Source: Burkholderia metallica
GTDB taxonomy: Bacteria; Pseudomonadota; Gammaproteobacteria; Burkholderiales; Burkholderiaceae
Reading direction: 5' to 3'
DNA length: 64,000 nucleotides
NCBI RefSeq assembly: GCF_902832845.1
Contig: NZ_CADFDB010000007.1
Location: 124,001 to 188,000 of the forward strand
Shown piece by piece: positions 44,701 to 52,420 of this stretch. The stretch's first letter is position 1. Each line of letters opens with the position of its first letter. The position numbers were made by a program, and so were the translations under genes. The notes below the pieces were generated by a model. The model worked only from the letters and a program-made list of their open reading frames with translations, did not search any database and had not been told where the DNA came from.

Positions 44701-45513
44701 CGCGAACGCGGTCGTATTCAGCACGAGCGCGACCTCGTGCGTGTCGCAAAGCTGCGTGATGACTTCGCGGCTCACCGCGTCCTTCAGCGACGTGACCGCG
44801 ATCGGCAACGGATTGAGCCCCTGCTCGACGAGCGCATCGCCCAGCGCATCGAACACGGCCGTGTTCGCGGCCTGCCAGTGCGCGCGATAGAACAGGATCG
44901 CGACGACGGGCGCACCGGGCGTCCAGCGCGGCCGCCAGTCGTCGACGCTCGCGCGGTCGCGCGCCGGGTGATACAGCGCCGCGGCCGGCAGCGGGCGCGG
45001 CAGTTCGGGGGCGTCGCCGAACCCGAGCGTATGGAACGCAATGCTGCGCAGCAGCGCGTCGGCGTTGTGCACGCCGCCTTCGCGCAGATAGCGCCACCAC
45101 AGCCGGCACAGGTCGGGCGCGACGGTACTCTTCGCGACGAGGTTCGGGTCTTCCTGCAGGTCGCCCGAGAACATCGCGAGCTGCTGCCCGCGCTTCGACG
45201 CGAGCGACACGGCCTGCTCGATCCCGTACGGCCAGTACGCCTCGCCGCCGAGATGGTCGATCACGACCGCCTTCGCGTGCCGCAGCACGTCGTCGACATA
45301 GAAATCGACCGACGCCGGCTGCCGCAGGAACGTGACGTTCGCGAGCCGCACGCTCGGGAAACCGGCCGGCAGCCGCGGCACGACGCTCGCGAGTAGCGAC
45401 AGCGTCGTGTCGGCCGAACTCAGGATCACGATGTCGGCCGGTTGCTGATCGATCCGGACGACGCCCTGCGTATCGTCGACGAAGCCGCCCGGCGTGGTGC
45501 GCAGGAGATGCAT
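41704..45513 (-). CDS. cobN: aerobic cobaltochelatase large subunit
   Basis: The protein has 1269 residues, the normal size for CobN. It binds hydrogenobyrinate a,c-diamide and inserts cobalt with help from an ATPase and a VWA subunit. Family segments include LEWLPGKSVALSDACWPDL, FEILPIEIFDRPRIDVTLR (close to the C-terminal third) and ALHGICERFVEAMQRGLW near the end. It is cytoplasmic. It lies six bases downstream of cobW and overlaps the ATPase gene by four bases, so cobW-cobN-chlI/chlD form one leftward transcript, probably under the riboswitch at 46940-47165. Confidence 0.96.
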   Translation of the reverse strand: MHLLRTTPGGFVDDTQGVVRIDQQPADIVILSSADTTLSLLASVVPRLPAGFPSVRLANVTFLRQPASVDFYVDDVLRHAKAVVIDHLGGEAYWPYGIEQAVSLASKRGQQLAMFSGDLQEDPNLVAKSTVAPDLCRLWWRYLREGGVHNADALLRSIAFHTLGFGDAPELPRPLPAAALYHPARDRASVDDWRPRWTPGAPVVAILFYRAHWQAANTAVFDALGDALVEQGLNPLPIAVTSLKDAVSREVITQLCDTHEVALVLNTTAFAAGAIDSPEHDVLAGDAPVLQVILSGGNRDAWVADNQGLHARDIAMHIALPEVDGRIVTRAVSFKGLAYRCPHTEVDVVRYQPDAERIAFVAALARGWCRLRTLDNADKRIALILANYPQSEGRIGNGVGLDTPASALRVLAALRDAGYAVADLPPDGDALIARLTEGVTNDPAVHTLRPAFQSYPLADYVARFARLPAAVRDALNARWGPPQADPTLRQGRFTIAGWRAGNVFVGIQPSRSRGENDYASYHDADLVPPHAYLAFYFWLRDAYRIDAVIHLGKHGNLEWLPGKSVALSDACWPDLTLGPLPHLYPFIVNDPGEGSQAKRRAQAVIVDHLMPPLTRAENYGPLQDLERQVDEYYEALMVDARRAKLLRKTILATIAEHRLHDELSVSPPRDTGDEDALLTRVDAWLCELKEAQIRDGLHVFGLSPADRQRRDTLLALARFPLGDGKGGRAGLIGALARDLALGDDFDPLAADWAAPWVGPRPAILQALDASPWRHAGDTRERLERLAQQWLDALCAADDGDTGTDATPPGEWQHTLAVIERVRATLLPALDACGGEEMRQLLRGLDGRFVPPGPSGSPSRGRPDVLPTGRNFYSVDTRAVPTQAAWSLGLKSAQQLIERHLQDHGDYPRAIGLSVWGTATMRTGGDDIAQAFALLGVRPKWAHGSHRVTDFEILPIEIFDRPRIDVTLRVSGFFRDAFPNLMHLFDAAVQAVAALDEPEALNPIRARIERERAKWIAQGVAPDEARRRAGWRVFGARPGSYGAGLQDLIDQRRWQTDADLADAYRQWGGHAYAQNSAGDAAADVFGERLATIDVVVQNQDSREHDILDSNDYYQFQGGMTAAVRHLSGQQPSLYHGDHANPAAPKMRTLREEIARVIRSRVINPKWLDGVKRHGYKGAAEMAATVDYLYGYDATARVLSDHQYALVADAYLFDDATRAFLERYNPKALHGICERFVEAMQRGLWQQPGDYRERIEAVWLASEQFQEGGRR

Positions 45514-45519
45514 CGTCCG

Positions 45520-46608
45520 TTACGCCTGTTGCGGCTCGGCCGCGCAAGCGGCGTCGAACGCACGCTGCAGCGCGGCCGCGTCGAGATCCTCGCCGATCAG
45601 CACGAAGCGGCTCGCGCGCGTTTCGCCGTCCTGCCAGCGACGGTCGAAATAGCTGTCGAAGCGGCGGCCGACGCCCTGGATCACGAGCCGCATCGGCGCA
45701 TCGGGCAGCGCCGCGAAGCCTTTCGCGCGGTAGATCGTGTGCGCTTCGACCACACGCTGCAGCGCGGCGATCGTCGCTTCGCGCGTGCCGGCGTCGCCGG
45801 ACACGACCACCGAGTCGAAATCGTCGTGATGGTGGTCGTGATCGCCGTCGTCGGCCGAGCCGTGATGATCGTGACGCAGGTGGATCGTTTCTTCCGATGC
45901 CGATTCGAGCCCGAGCAGCATCGCGAGATCGAGTTCGCCGCGCGTCGCGCGCACGATCTTCACCTGCGGCGGGATCTCGTCGCGGATCGCGGTTTCGATC
46001 TGCGCGAATTGCGCGTCGCCGACGAGATCGGCCTTGTTCACGATCACGAGATCGGCGGACGACAGTTGATCGGCGAACAGTTCGTGCAGCGGCGATTCGT
46101 GATCGAGGTTCGGGTCGGCGCGTCGCTGCGCGTCGACGGCCTGCGGGTTTTCCGCGAACTGGCCGCTCGCGGCCGCCGGCCCGTCGACGACGGTCACCAC
46201 CGCGTCGACCGTGAAGCTGTTGCGGATCGTCGGCCAGTTGAACGCCTGCACGAGCGGCTTCGGCAGCGCGAGGCCCGACGTCTCGATCAGCACGTGGTCG
46301 ATGTCCGCGCGGCGCTCGACGAGCGCCTCCATCACCGGATAGAACTCTTCCTGCACGGTGCAGCACAGGCAGCCGTTCGCGAGTTCGTACAGCTGGCCCG
46401 ACGCTTCGCCCTGCGCGCCGTCGGCATCCTCGCAGCCGATGCCGCAGCCCTTGAGGATTTCGCCGTCGATGCCGAGTTCGCCGAATTCGTTGACGATCAC
46501 CGCGATGCGGCGGCCTTCGGCGTGCTGCAGGATGTGGCGCATCAGCGTCGTCTTGCCGCTGCCGAGAAAGCCCGTGACGATCGTGACGGGAAGCTTGCGT
46601 AGGGTCAT
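45520..46608 (-). CDS. cobW: CobW GTPase, metal chaperone-like
   Basis: This 362-residue G3E-family GTPase has a P-loop GFLGSGKTT (residues 13-21), the metal-binding CxCC motif in NGCLCCTV (Cys79, Cys81, Cys82) and the base-recognition segment IVNKADLV. A His/Asp-rich stretch (LRHDHHGSADDGDHDHHHDD, about 230-255) is typical of metal-handling members. It is thought to deliver cobalt to cobaltochelatase. It is immediately upstream of cobN and 24 bases downstream of a Cys-containing small ORF. Confidence 0.95.
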   Translation of the reverse strand: MTLRKLPVTIVTGFLGSGKTTLMRHILQHAEGRRIAVIVNEFGELGIDGEILKGCGIGCEDADGAQGEASGQLYELANGCLCCTVQEEFYPVMEALVERRADIDHVLIETSGLALPKPLVQAFNWPTIRNSFTVDAVVTVVDGPAAASGQFAENPQAVDAQRRADPNLDHESPLHELFADQLSSADLVIVNKADLVGDAQFAQIETAIRDEIPPQVKIVRATRGELDLAMLLGLESASEETIHLRHDHHGSADDGDHDHHHDDFDSVVVSGDAGTREATIAALQRVVEAHTIYRAKGFAALPDAPMRLVIQGVGRRFDSYFDRRWQDGETRASRFVLIGEDLDAAALQRAFDAACAAEPQQA

Positions 46609-46632
46609 GGTAGGTCCTGTGTCGGAAATGGA

Positions 46633-46740
46633 TCAGCGCGGGATCGTCGCGTCGAGGGCGGCGTGGCAGTTCGGCTGGCGGATCGCGCGCATGCCGCCGC
46701 GCGGACAGCCGCGGCACGGGCGGAACGACGAATCGGACAT
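46633..46740 (-). CDS. candidate 35-residue Cys-containing microprotein ahead of cobW
   Basis: A 35-codon frame starts MSDSSFRPCRGCPRGGMRAI and ends with QPNCHAALDATIPR. The ATG is preceded by AAGGA at seven bases, one of the better ribosome sites in the region. The CRGCP and NCH motifs put three cysteines and one histidine in a tiny basic peptide, compatible with metal binding. It would be the first gene behind the leftward riboswitch, directly before cobW. No family is known to me. Confidence 0.55.
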   Translation of the reverse strand: MSDSSFRPCRGCPRGGMRAIRQPNCHAALDATIPR

Positions 46741-46939
46741 GGTGCTTCCTTGCGAACGGTCGACATCGTGAATGCCAACACGGCTGCCGCCGGCCCGGCT
46801 CGCGCTGCCTGCCGTTCGCCGCGCCGGCCGGCGCGCGCTCGCGCGGCGGCAGATCGGCGGAGGCAGCGTGCAACGCGCGGGCGTCGGGCCTGCTGCGGCC
46901 GTGGACGATGCGCCGCCTCCCCGCGGCGCTGTACCCCAA

Positions 46940-47165
46940 TGTTCGGGCCGGTATCCGGGCTGACGAACACGCCGCTTCGCCTTCCCGGATGCGCGCGGCA
47001 TCCAGTGGCGGTCGTCCGCATGCATCGGCATGCGGCGAAGCGGCGTTGCGTGGCGCTTGCGCGCGACGCGTTCGCTTACCGTTGCGGGGGCAGCACAGGT
47101 TGGCTCGACTGCGGCGCAGGCAGGCTCCCTGTTTCCCGTTTAACTGCGCGCACCGGAGCGGCGCG
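46940..47165 (-). ncRNA. cobalamin riboswitch upstream of cobW-cobN
   Basis: Read leftward the element has GGTGCGCGCAGTTAAACGGG, GAAACAGGGAGCC, the core TGCTGCCCCCGCAACGGTAA and the B12 box AGCCCGGATACCGGCC (46961-46946). It precedes the small Cys-containing ORF and cobW. About 200 bases without another convincing gene separate the B12 box from the first start. It is closely related to the rightward copy at 47318-47535. Confidence 0.93.
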
Positions 47166-47317
47166 CGCGAGCACCAAAACGCGTGCGAGTGTAGGCGGCG
47201 GTGCGGGGAGCGTCAAGGCGAACGGGGCCGCCGGGCCGCATCCGGCACGGCCGTCGCGCCGCGCCGCAGGCCACGCGCGGCGGTTCGCGCGGGCGGATCG
47301 CTGTGCTATCGTATGCG

Positions 47318-47535
47318 CCGCGTTCGGTGCTCGCAGGCGCATTCCGCGCCCGCAGTTAAACGGGAAACAGGAGGCGGCTCCCCGCCCGGCCTGTGCTGTC
47401 CCCGCAACGGTACGCCGCCCGCGCGACGCGCTTCCCCGCGCACGCGCCCATGCCGCCCACGATGCCACTGCCCTTCAGCCGGGCGGGAAGGCCGCGGCCT
47501 GGCAAGCGGCCAGCCCGGATACCGGCCGACGCAAG
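47318..47535 (+). ncRNA. cobalamin riboswitch upstream of cobA-cobE-cobO-cobB
   Basis: The element begins near CGTTCGGTGCTCGC, carries GCAGTTAAACGGGAAACAGG (47352-47371), the core CTGTGCTGTCCCCGCAACGG and the B12 box AGCCCGGATACCGGCC (47512-47527), identical to that of the divergent copy. The approximately 180 bases between the box and cobA hold the switch region. It probably represses the rightward operon when coenzyme B12 is plentiful. Confidence 0.93.
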
Positions 47536-47714
47536 GGGCGAGCCCGACGCTCGCCGAACGCCCGATCCGCGGGGAACGGATGGGGTGCGCCTTCCGCCCG
47601 CGTTCGCGCGGGCTTCGTTCGATCCGTGATGCGTGACTTCCTAGCTGGCCGCCGCCGTGCCGGCCGCCTGCCCTTTTCCACTGTTTCGACACGGTGCGCG
47701 CCGTGCCGCGCCCG

Positions 47715-48464
47715 ATGAGCCGCGCGTGGCTCGTCGGCGCCGGCCCCGGCGACGCCGACCTGCTGACGCTCAAGGCCGTGCACGCGATCGGCGCGGCGGA
47801 CGTGCTGCTCGTCGACGATCTCGTGAATCCCGACGTGCTGCGCCATGCGCGTGCCGATGCGCACATCGAGTACGTCGGCAAGCGCGGCGGTCATGCGTCG
47901 ACGCCGCAGGAGGCGATCGTCGCCGCGATGCTTGCGCACCTGCGCGCGGGCCGCAGCGTCGCGCGGCTCAAGGGCGGCGATCCGTTCGTGTTCGGCCGCG
48001 GCGGCGAGGAGCTCGCGGCGCTCGGCGCGGCGGGATTCCCGGTCGAGGTCGTGAACGGCGTCGCCGCGGGCATTGCCGCGCCGGCCGCACTCGGCATTCC
48101 GGTCACGCAGCGCGGCGACGCGCAGGGCGTGATCTTCGTCACGGGCCACGGCGCGGGCGCCGACGAGCCCGACTGGCGCGCGCTCGCGGCCACCCGCATG
48201 ACGATCGTCATCTACATGGGCATCCGCCGGCTCGACACGATCGCAGCGGCGCTGCGTGCTGGCGGCCTGCCCGGCGACACGCCGTGCGCGGCGATCGAGC
48301 ATGCGACGCGCCCCGAACAGCGTCACGTACTCGCGACGCTCGATACGCTCGTCGCGCGCATCGGCGCGGCCGGCATCGGCTCACCGGCCATCGTCGTAAT
48401 CGGCCGCGTCGCGGCGCTCGCCGACGATCCCGCGGTACGCGCCGCGCTCGGCGGCAACGCATGA
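47715..48464 (+). CDS. cobA: uroporphyrinogen-III C-methyltransferase
   Basis: The protein has 249 residues. It methylates C2 and C7 of uroporphyrinogen III, making precorrin-2 and committing the tetrapyrrole to B12 or siroheme. The motifs are RAWLVGAGPGDADLLTLKAV at the N-terminus, VARLKGGDPFVFGRGGEEL and IPVTQRGDAQGVIFVTGH. The ATG at 47715 starts where the family does; a GTG at 47694 is possible. It lacks a CysG oxidase domain. It is the first gene of the rightward riboswitch operon and overlaps cobE by four bases. Confidence 0.95.
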   Translation: MSRAWLVGAGPGDADLLTLKAVHAIGAADVLLVDDLVNPDVLRHARADAHIEYVGKRGGHASTPQEAIVAAMLAHLRAGRSVARLKGGDPFVFGRGGEELAALGAAGFPVEVVNGVAAGIAAPAALGIPVTQRGDAQGVIFVTGHGAGADEPDWRALAATRMTIVIYMGIRRLDTIAAALRAGGLPGDTPCAAIEHATRPEQRHVLATLDTLVARIGAAGIGSPAIVVIGRVAALADDPAVRAALGGNA

Positions 48465-48838
48465 TGCGCGTCGCGCTGGGCGTCGGTTTCCGCGCGGGCG
48501 TGACGGCCGCGCAGCTCGATGCCGCAATCCGTGCGGCGCTGGTGCGGTATCCGGCCGCCGAACCGGCGCTCGTCGCCACGCTCGCCGACAAGGCGCGCGC
48601 CCGCGCACTGCGCACGCTGTGCGCGCGACGCGGCTGGCCGCTCGTCGCATTCGACGCGGCGCAACTCGCAAGCCGCCCCGAACTGGCCGCGAGCGGCCCG
48701 TCGGATGCCGCGCTCGCGCGCTTCGGCGTCGCGGGCGTGGCCGAGCCGTGCGCGCAGCTCGCGGCGCCGCGCGGCCGGCTGCTGGGCCCCCGATCCATCC
48801 GGGACGGCGTGACGGTCGCGCTCGCCGGCCCGCTGTGA
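48461..48838 (+). CDS. cobE: CobE / CbiG C-terminal-domain protein
   Basis: This 125-residue protein matches CobE, equivalent to the C-terminal domain of CbiG (VALGVGFRAGVTAAQLDAAI at the start, LAAPRGRLLGPRSIRDGVTV at the end). Its precise reaction in the aerobic pathway is not settled. The start ATG overlaps the cobA stop (ATGA). A second, fused CbiG-like region exists in cobJ, so this strain has two related domains. Confidence 0.85.
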   Translation: MMRVALGVGFRAGVTAAQLDAAIRAALVRYPAAEPALVATLADKARARALRTLCARRGWPLVAFDAAQLASRPELAASGPSDAALARFGVAGVAEPCAQLAAPRGRLLGPRSIRDGVTVALAGPL

Positions 48839-48875
48839 ACCCTTTGTTCCGCTTTCTTTCGACAGGACGAATCCG

Positions 48876-49478
48876 ATGAAAACCGACGCCGAATCCCATC
48901 AACGGATGACCGAACGCCGCCGCGCGGGCCACGAGAAGAAGCAGGCCGCCGCCGTCAACGAAAAGGGCCTGCTGATCGTCAACACCGGCAACGGCAAGGG
49001 CAAGAGCACCGCCGCGTTCGGCATGGCCGTACGCGTGCTCGGTCACGGCATGCGGCTCGGTGTCGTGCAGTTCATCAAGGGCGCGCTGCACACGTCCGAG
49101 CGCGACTTCCTCGGCGCGGTGGCCGAATGCGATTTCGTGACGATGGGCGATGGCTATACGTGGAACACGCAGAACCGCGACGCCGACATCGCGACCGCGC
49201 GCAAAGGCTGGGACGAGGCGCGCCGGATGATCGAAAGCGGCGACTACCGGATGGTGATCCTCGACGAGCTGAACACGGTGCTGAAGTACGAATACCTGCC
49301 GCTCGACGAAGTGCTCGCGACGCTCGCCGCGCGGCCCGCTTCGGTGCACGTCGTCGTGACCGGCCGGCATGCGCCCGATGCGCTGATCGACGCGGCCGAC
49401 CTCGTCACCGAAATGCGGCTCGTCAAGCATCCGTACAAGGAACAAGGCGTGAAGGCGCAGCGCGGCGTGGAGTTCTGA
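48876..49478 (+). CDS. cobO: cob(I)yrinic acid a,c-diamide adenosyltransferase (CobO/BtuR type)
   Basis: The protein has 200 residues. It adds the adenosyl group from ATP to the corrinoid cobalt. The P-loop NTGNGKGKSTAAFG spans residues 36-49; FIKGALHTSERDFL, the metal/ATP site VILDELNTVLKY and VTGRHAPDALIDAADLVTE are CobO hallmarks. The length equals the CobO/BtuR norm. It is 37 bases after cobE and two bases before cobB in the rightward operon. It is cytoplasmic. Confidence 0.96.
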   Translation: MKTDAESHQRMTERRRAGHEKKQAAAVNEKGLLIVNTGNGKGKSTAAFGMAVRVLGHGMRLGVVQFIKGALHTSERDFLGAVAECDFVTMGDGYTWNTQNRDADIATARKGWDEARRMIESGDYRMVILDELNTVLKYEYLPLDEVLATLAARPASVHVVVTGRHAPDALIDAADLVTEMRLVKHPYKEQGVKAQRGVEF

Positions 49479-49480
49479 GC

Positions 49481-50785
49481 ATGCCGGACTGCCCCGCGCT
49501 GTTCGTCAGCGCGCCCGCGTCGGGCCAGGGCAAGACGTCGGTGACGGCCGGCCTCGCGCGGCTGCACCGCCGGCTCGGCCGCCGCGTGCGCGTGTTCAAG
49601 ACCGGGCCCGATTTTCTCGATCCGATGTTGCTCGAACGCGCGAGCGGCGCGCCCGTGCATGCGCTCGACCTCGGGATGGTCGGCGAGGCCGGCTGCCGTG
49701 CACTGCTGGCCGACGCCGCGCGCGACGCGGACCTGATCCTGATCGAAGGCGTGATGGGGCTGTTCGACGGGACGCCGAGCAGTGCCGACCTCGCGGCCGC
49801 GTTCGGCGTGCCGGTCGTCGCCGTGATTGCCGCGAAGGGGATGGCGCAGACGTTCGCGGCGATCGCATTCGGGCTCGCGCGGTTCCGGCCGGGGCTGCCG
49901 TTTCACGGTGTGCTCGCGAACCGGGTCGGCTCGGTCCGGCATGCGGAACTGCTGCAACAGGCGCTGCCCGACGACCTGCGCTGGCTCGGGCACGTACCGG
50001 CCGACGCTGGCATCGCACTGCCCGAGCGGCATCTCGGCCTGCACCAACCGGCCGACATCGACGATCTCGATGCGCGGCTCGAGCGGGCGGCCGACGTGCT
50101 CGCGCACACGGCGCTCGCCGCATTGCCGCCGGCCGTCGCGTTCGCGGAACCGGACGCCGCGGCGCCGCTGCCGCGCGCGCTCGCCGGCCAGCGGATCGCA
50201 GTGGCGCACGATGCGGCGTTCTCGTTCATCTATCCGGCCAATCTTGCGTTGCTGGACACACTCGGTGCGCAGTTGCGGTTTTTCTCGCCGCTCGCCGACG
50301 AACCCGTGCCGGACGATTGCGACGCGCTGTTCCTGCCGGGCGGCTATCCCGAGCTGCATGCGGCGACGCTCGCGGCGAATGCAGCGACGGCGCGAACGAT
50401 TCGCGCACACGCGGCGGCCGGCCGGGCGATCGTCGCGGAATGCGGGGGGATGGTGTATCTGTGCGAATCGCTGACCGATGTGGACGGCGTGACCACGCCG
50501 ATGCTGGGTGTGCTGCCGGGTCATGCGACGATGCAGCGAAGGTTCGCTGCGCTCGGCATGCAGCAGCTCGACACGCGCACCGGGCCGATGCGCGGCCATA
50601 CGTTCCACTATTCGCGGCTCGCGACGACGCTGGAGCCGGTCGCGTTCGCCGCGCGCCCCGACGGTGGGGCGGGCAGCGGCGAAGCCGTCTATCGCCACGA
50701 CGCGATCGTCGCGACGTACATGCACATGTACTGGCCGTCGAATCCGCAGGCGGTCGTGGCGCTGTTCAGCGGGGACGCGTTCTAG
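49481..50785 (+). CDS. cobB: hydrogenobyrinic/cobyrinic acid a,c-diamide synthase
   Basis: This 434-residue amidating enzyme uses glutamine and ATP on the a and c side chains. The N-terminal ATPase has SAPASGQGKTSVTAGLAR (residues 10-27) and LIEGVMGLFDG; the glutamine amidotransferase domain has the nucleophile in VAECGGMVYL (Cys321) and FHYSRL near the end. The product is the substrate of CobN. The start ATG at 49481 is two bases past cobO. It is the last gene of the rightward operon; 120 bases of gene-free DNA follow before the convergent M20 gene. Confidence 0.95.
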   Translation: MPDCPALFVSAPASGQGKTSVTAGLARLHRRLGRRVRVFKTGPDFLDPMLLERASGAPVHALDLGMVGEAGCRALLADAARDADLILIEGVMGLFDGTPSSADLAAAFGVPVVAVIAAKGMAQTFAAIAFGLARFRPGLPFHGVLANRVGSVRHAELLQQALPDDLRWLGHVPADAGIALPERHLGLHQPADIDDLDARLERAADVLAHTALAALPPAVAFAEPDAAAPLPRALAGQRIAVAHDAAFSFIYPANLALLDTLGAQLRFFSPLADEPVPDDCDALFLPGGYPELHAATLAANAATARTIRAHAAAGRAIVAECGGMVYLCESLTDVDGVTTPMLGVLPGHATMQRRFAALGMQQLDTRTGPMRGHTFHYSRLATTLEPVAFAARPDGGAGSGEAVYRHDAIVATYMHMYWPSNPQAVVALFSGDAF

Positions 50786-50905
50786 ATTCGGGACGGCTCA
50801 GGTCATGCCGGGATTGCCTGCCCAGTCGCAACGATCCCGTGCGTGCTTGCTTCTGCGGCAAGCTTGTCGATGTCCCGCCTCGCGCCATATGCGGTGTTTC
50901 CCCGG

Positions 50906-52069
50906 TCAAACCAGGAACGTCTGCGCGAGCTCCACCCAGTAAGACGCGCCGGTGGGCAACACCGCGTCGTTGAAGTCGTAGCCGGGGTTGTGCACCATGC
51001 AGCCGCCCTCCCCGTCGCCGTTACCGATGATCAGGTAGCAGCCCGGCCGCTTCTCGAGCAGGAACGCGAAATCCTCGCTGCCGGTGAGCGGCACCATCTC
51101 GTCGATCAGGTTGGCGTCGCCCACCCACTCGCGCGCGACGCCGCGCGCGAACGCGGTCATGTCCGCATCGTTGACGAGCACCGGGTAGCGGCGCTGGTAG
51201 TCGATCGTCGCGCTCGCGCCGAACACGGCCGCCTGCGCATGCACGACCTCCTTGATGCGCGTCTCGAGCAGGTCGCGCACCTCGGGCTTCAGCGCGCGCA
51301 CCGACAGGCGCATCTGCGCGCGATCGGGAATCACGTTCGGCGCGTCGCCCGAGTGGATCGCGCCGACCGTGACGATCGCCATGTCGAGCGGCGACACGTT
51401 GCGCGACACGATCGTCTGCAGCGCAATGACGATCTGCGCGCAGACGACCACCGAATCGACCGCCTTGTGCGGCACCGCGCCGTGACCGCCGCGGCCCTGC
51501 ACGTCGACGATCACCGTATCCGACGATGCCATGAACGGCCCCGGCAGGAAACCGAACTTGCCCGTCGGGAAGCCGGGCATGTTGTGCATCGCGAAGATCG
51601 CGTCGCACGGGAACAGGTCGAACAGCCCTTCGTCGAGCATCCTCTTCGCGCCGCCGAGCCCTTCCTCGGCCGGCTGGAAAATCAGGTTCAGCGTGCCCGA
51701 GAAGCGGCGCTCGCGCGCGAGGTGCTTCGCGGCCGCGAGCAGCATCGCCGTGTGGCCGTCATGGCCGCATGCGTGCATCTTGCCGGCGATCCGGCTCTCG
51801 TACGGCAGGCCCGTCGTTTCGTGGATCGGCAGTGCGTCCATGTCGGCGCGCAGGCCGAGGCGCCGCGTGCCGTCGCCGACCCTCAACTGCGCGACGACGC
51901 CTGTGCCGCCAAGCCCGCGATGCACCGTGTAGCCCCACGACTGCAATTGCTCCGCGACGAGGTCGCTCGTCGCGAATTCCTCGAAGCCGAGCTCGGGGTG
52001 GGCATGGATGCGGTGCCGGATCTCGATCATTTCGTCGGCGAGGCCTGCGGGAATCACGCTGTGCGTCAC
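50906..52069 (-). CDS. M20-family amidohydrolase (hippurate hydrolase type)
   Basis: This 387-residue zinc peptidase-like hydrolase has the N-terminal HAHPELGFEEFATSDLV, the metal-ligand segment GLRADMDALPIHET and HACGHDGHTAMLL with the two histidines and the aspartate; FQPAEEGLGGAKRML adds the catalytic glutamates. The family removes acyl groups from N-acyl amino acids, including hippurate. It is cytoplasmic. It appears transcribed alone, with the AT-rich AbiE promoter region behind it. Confidence 0.93.
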   Translation of the reverse strand: MTHSVIPAGLADEMIEIRHRIHAHPELGFEEFATSDLVAEQLQSWGYTVHRGLGGTGVVAQLRVGDGTRRLGLRADMDALPIHETTGLPYESRIAGKMHACGHDGHTAMLLAAAKHLARERRFSGTLNLIFQPAEEGLGGAKRMLDEGLFDLFPCDAIFAMHNMPGFPTGKFGFLPGPFMASSDTVIVDVQGRGGHGAVPHKAVDSVVVCAQIVIALQTIVSRNVSPLDMAIVTVGAIHSGDAPNVIPDRAQMRLSVRALKPEVRDLLETRIKEVVHAQAAVFGASATIDYQRRYPVLVNDADMTAFARGVAREWVGDANLIDEMVPLTGSEDFAFLLEKRPGCYLIIGNGDGEGGCMVHNPGYDFNDAVLPTGASYWVELAQTFLV

Positions 52070-52304
52070 GGTGTCGTCTCCTGATGTGCGGGGGTACTGC
52101 CGGGATGTGCAGGCAAGGATAGTCGGTTCAACGGCAACCGGGCAGACGGAAAGTCGTCACGGTAGCAACTCGCAGTTGCCATATTGGGAACGGTGTGCGC
52201 CCCGCGCAAGCTGGCTGTCCGGACGACTGCCGCGCCAGGGCCGGACACGCGAAACTGTGCGCTACCTGTCGAATTCTTCTGTACGAGGACTGCCGTGACT
52301 ATCG

Positions 52305-52333
52305 CTCGACATCTTGAAATAGCTACTTATAAT
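52305..52333 (+). promoter_or_regulatory. promoter of the AbiEi/AbiEii pair
   Basis: A perfect TATAAT -10 (52328-52333) lies 17 bases after a poor -35 (CTCGAC, 52305-52310) in an AT-rich patch that stands out from the GC-rich surroundings. The 350-base gap from the M20 gene to the AbiEi start otherwise shows no gene; 52070-52300 holds nothing I can name. Confidence 0.6.
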
Positions 52334-52350
52334 CAAAGGTTTGCGAATAT

Positions 52351-52407
52351 TTGTTCACTTTTTGACGCTCGTACATTTTTTGTGTACGATGGCAAAAAGG
52401 TGAACAA
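52351..52407. promoter_or_regulatory. nested inverted repeat, likely AbiEi operator
   Basis: The outer arms TTGTTCACTTTTTG (52351-52364) and CAAAAAGGTGAACAA (52393-52407) are complementary except for one extra base. Inside are the perfect arms TCGTACA (52369-52375) and TGTACGA (52383-52389). The structure lies just downstream of the TATAAT. AbiEi-type antitoxins repress their own operon through inverted repeats in this position. Confidence 0.65.
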
Positions 52408-52420
52408 CCGATTGCCTTCG

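Noticed and set aside
41728-45396. 1222-codon plus-strand frame opposite cobN
   Set aside because: Shadow frame; cobN on the other strand has full family motifs and normal length.
46605-47031. Overlapping longer minus-strand frames across the cobW leader
   Set aside because: They run through the riboswitch B12 box; only the 35-codon frame at 46633-46740 has a ribosome site and a sensible composition.
50786-50905. Terminator between cobB and the convergent M20 gene
   Set aside because: No stable inverted repeat with a T tract could be found by eye.
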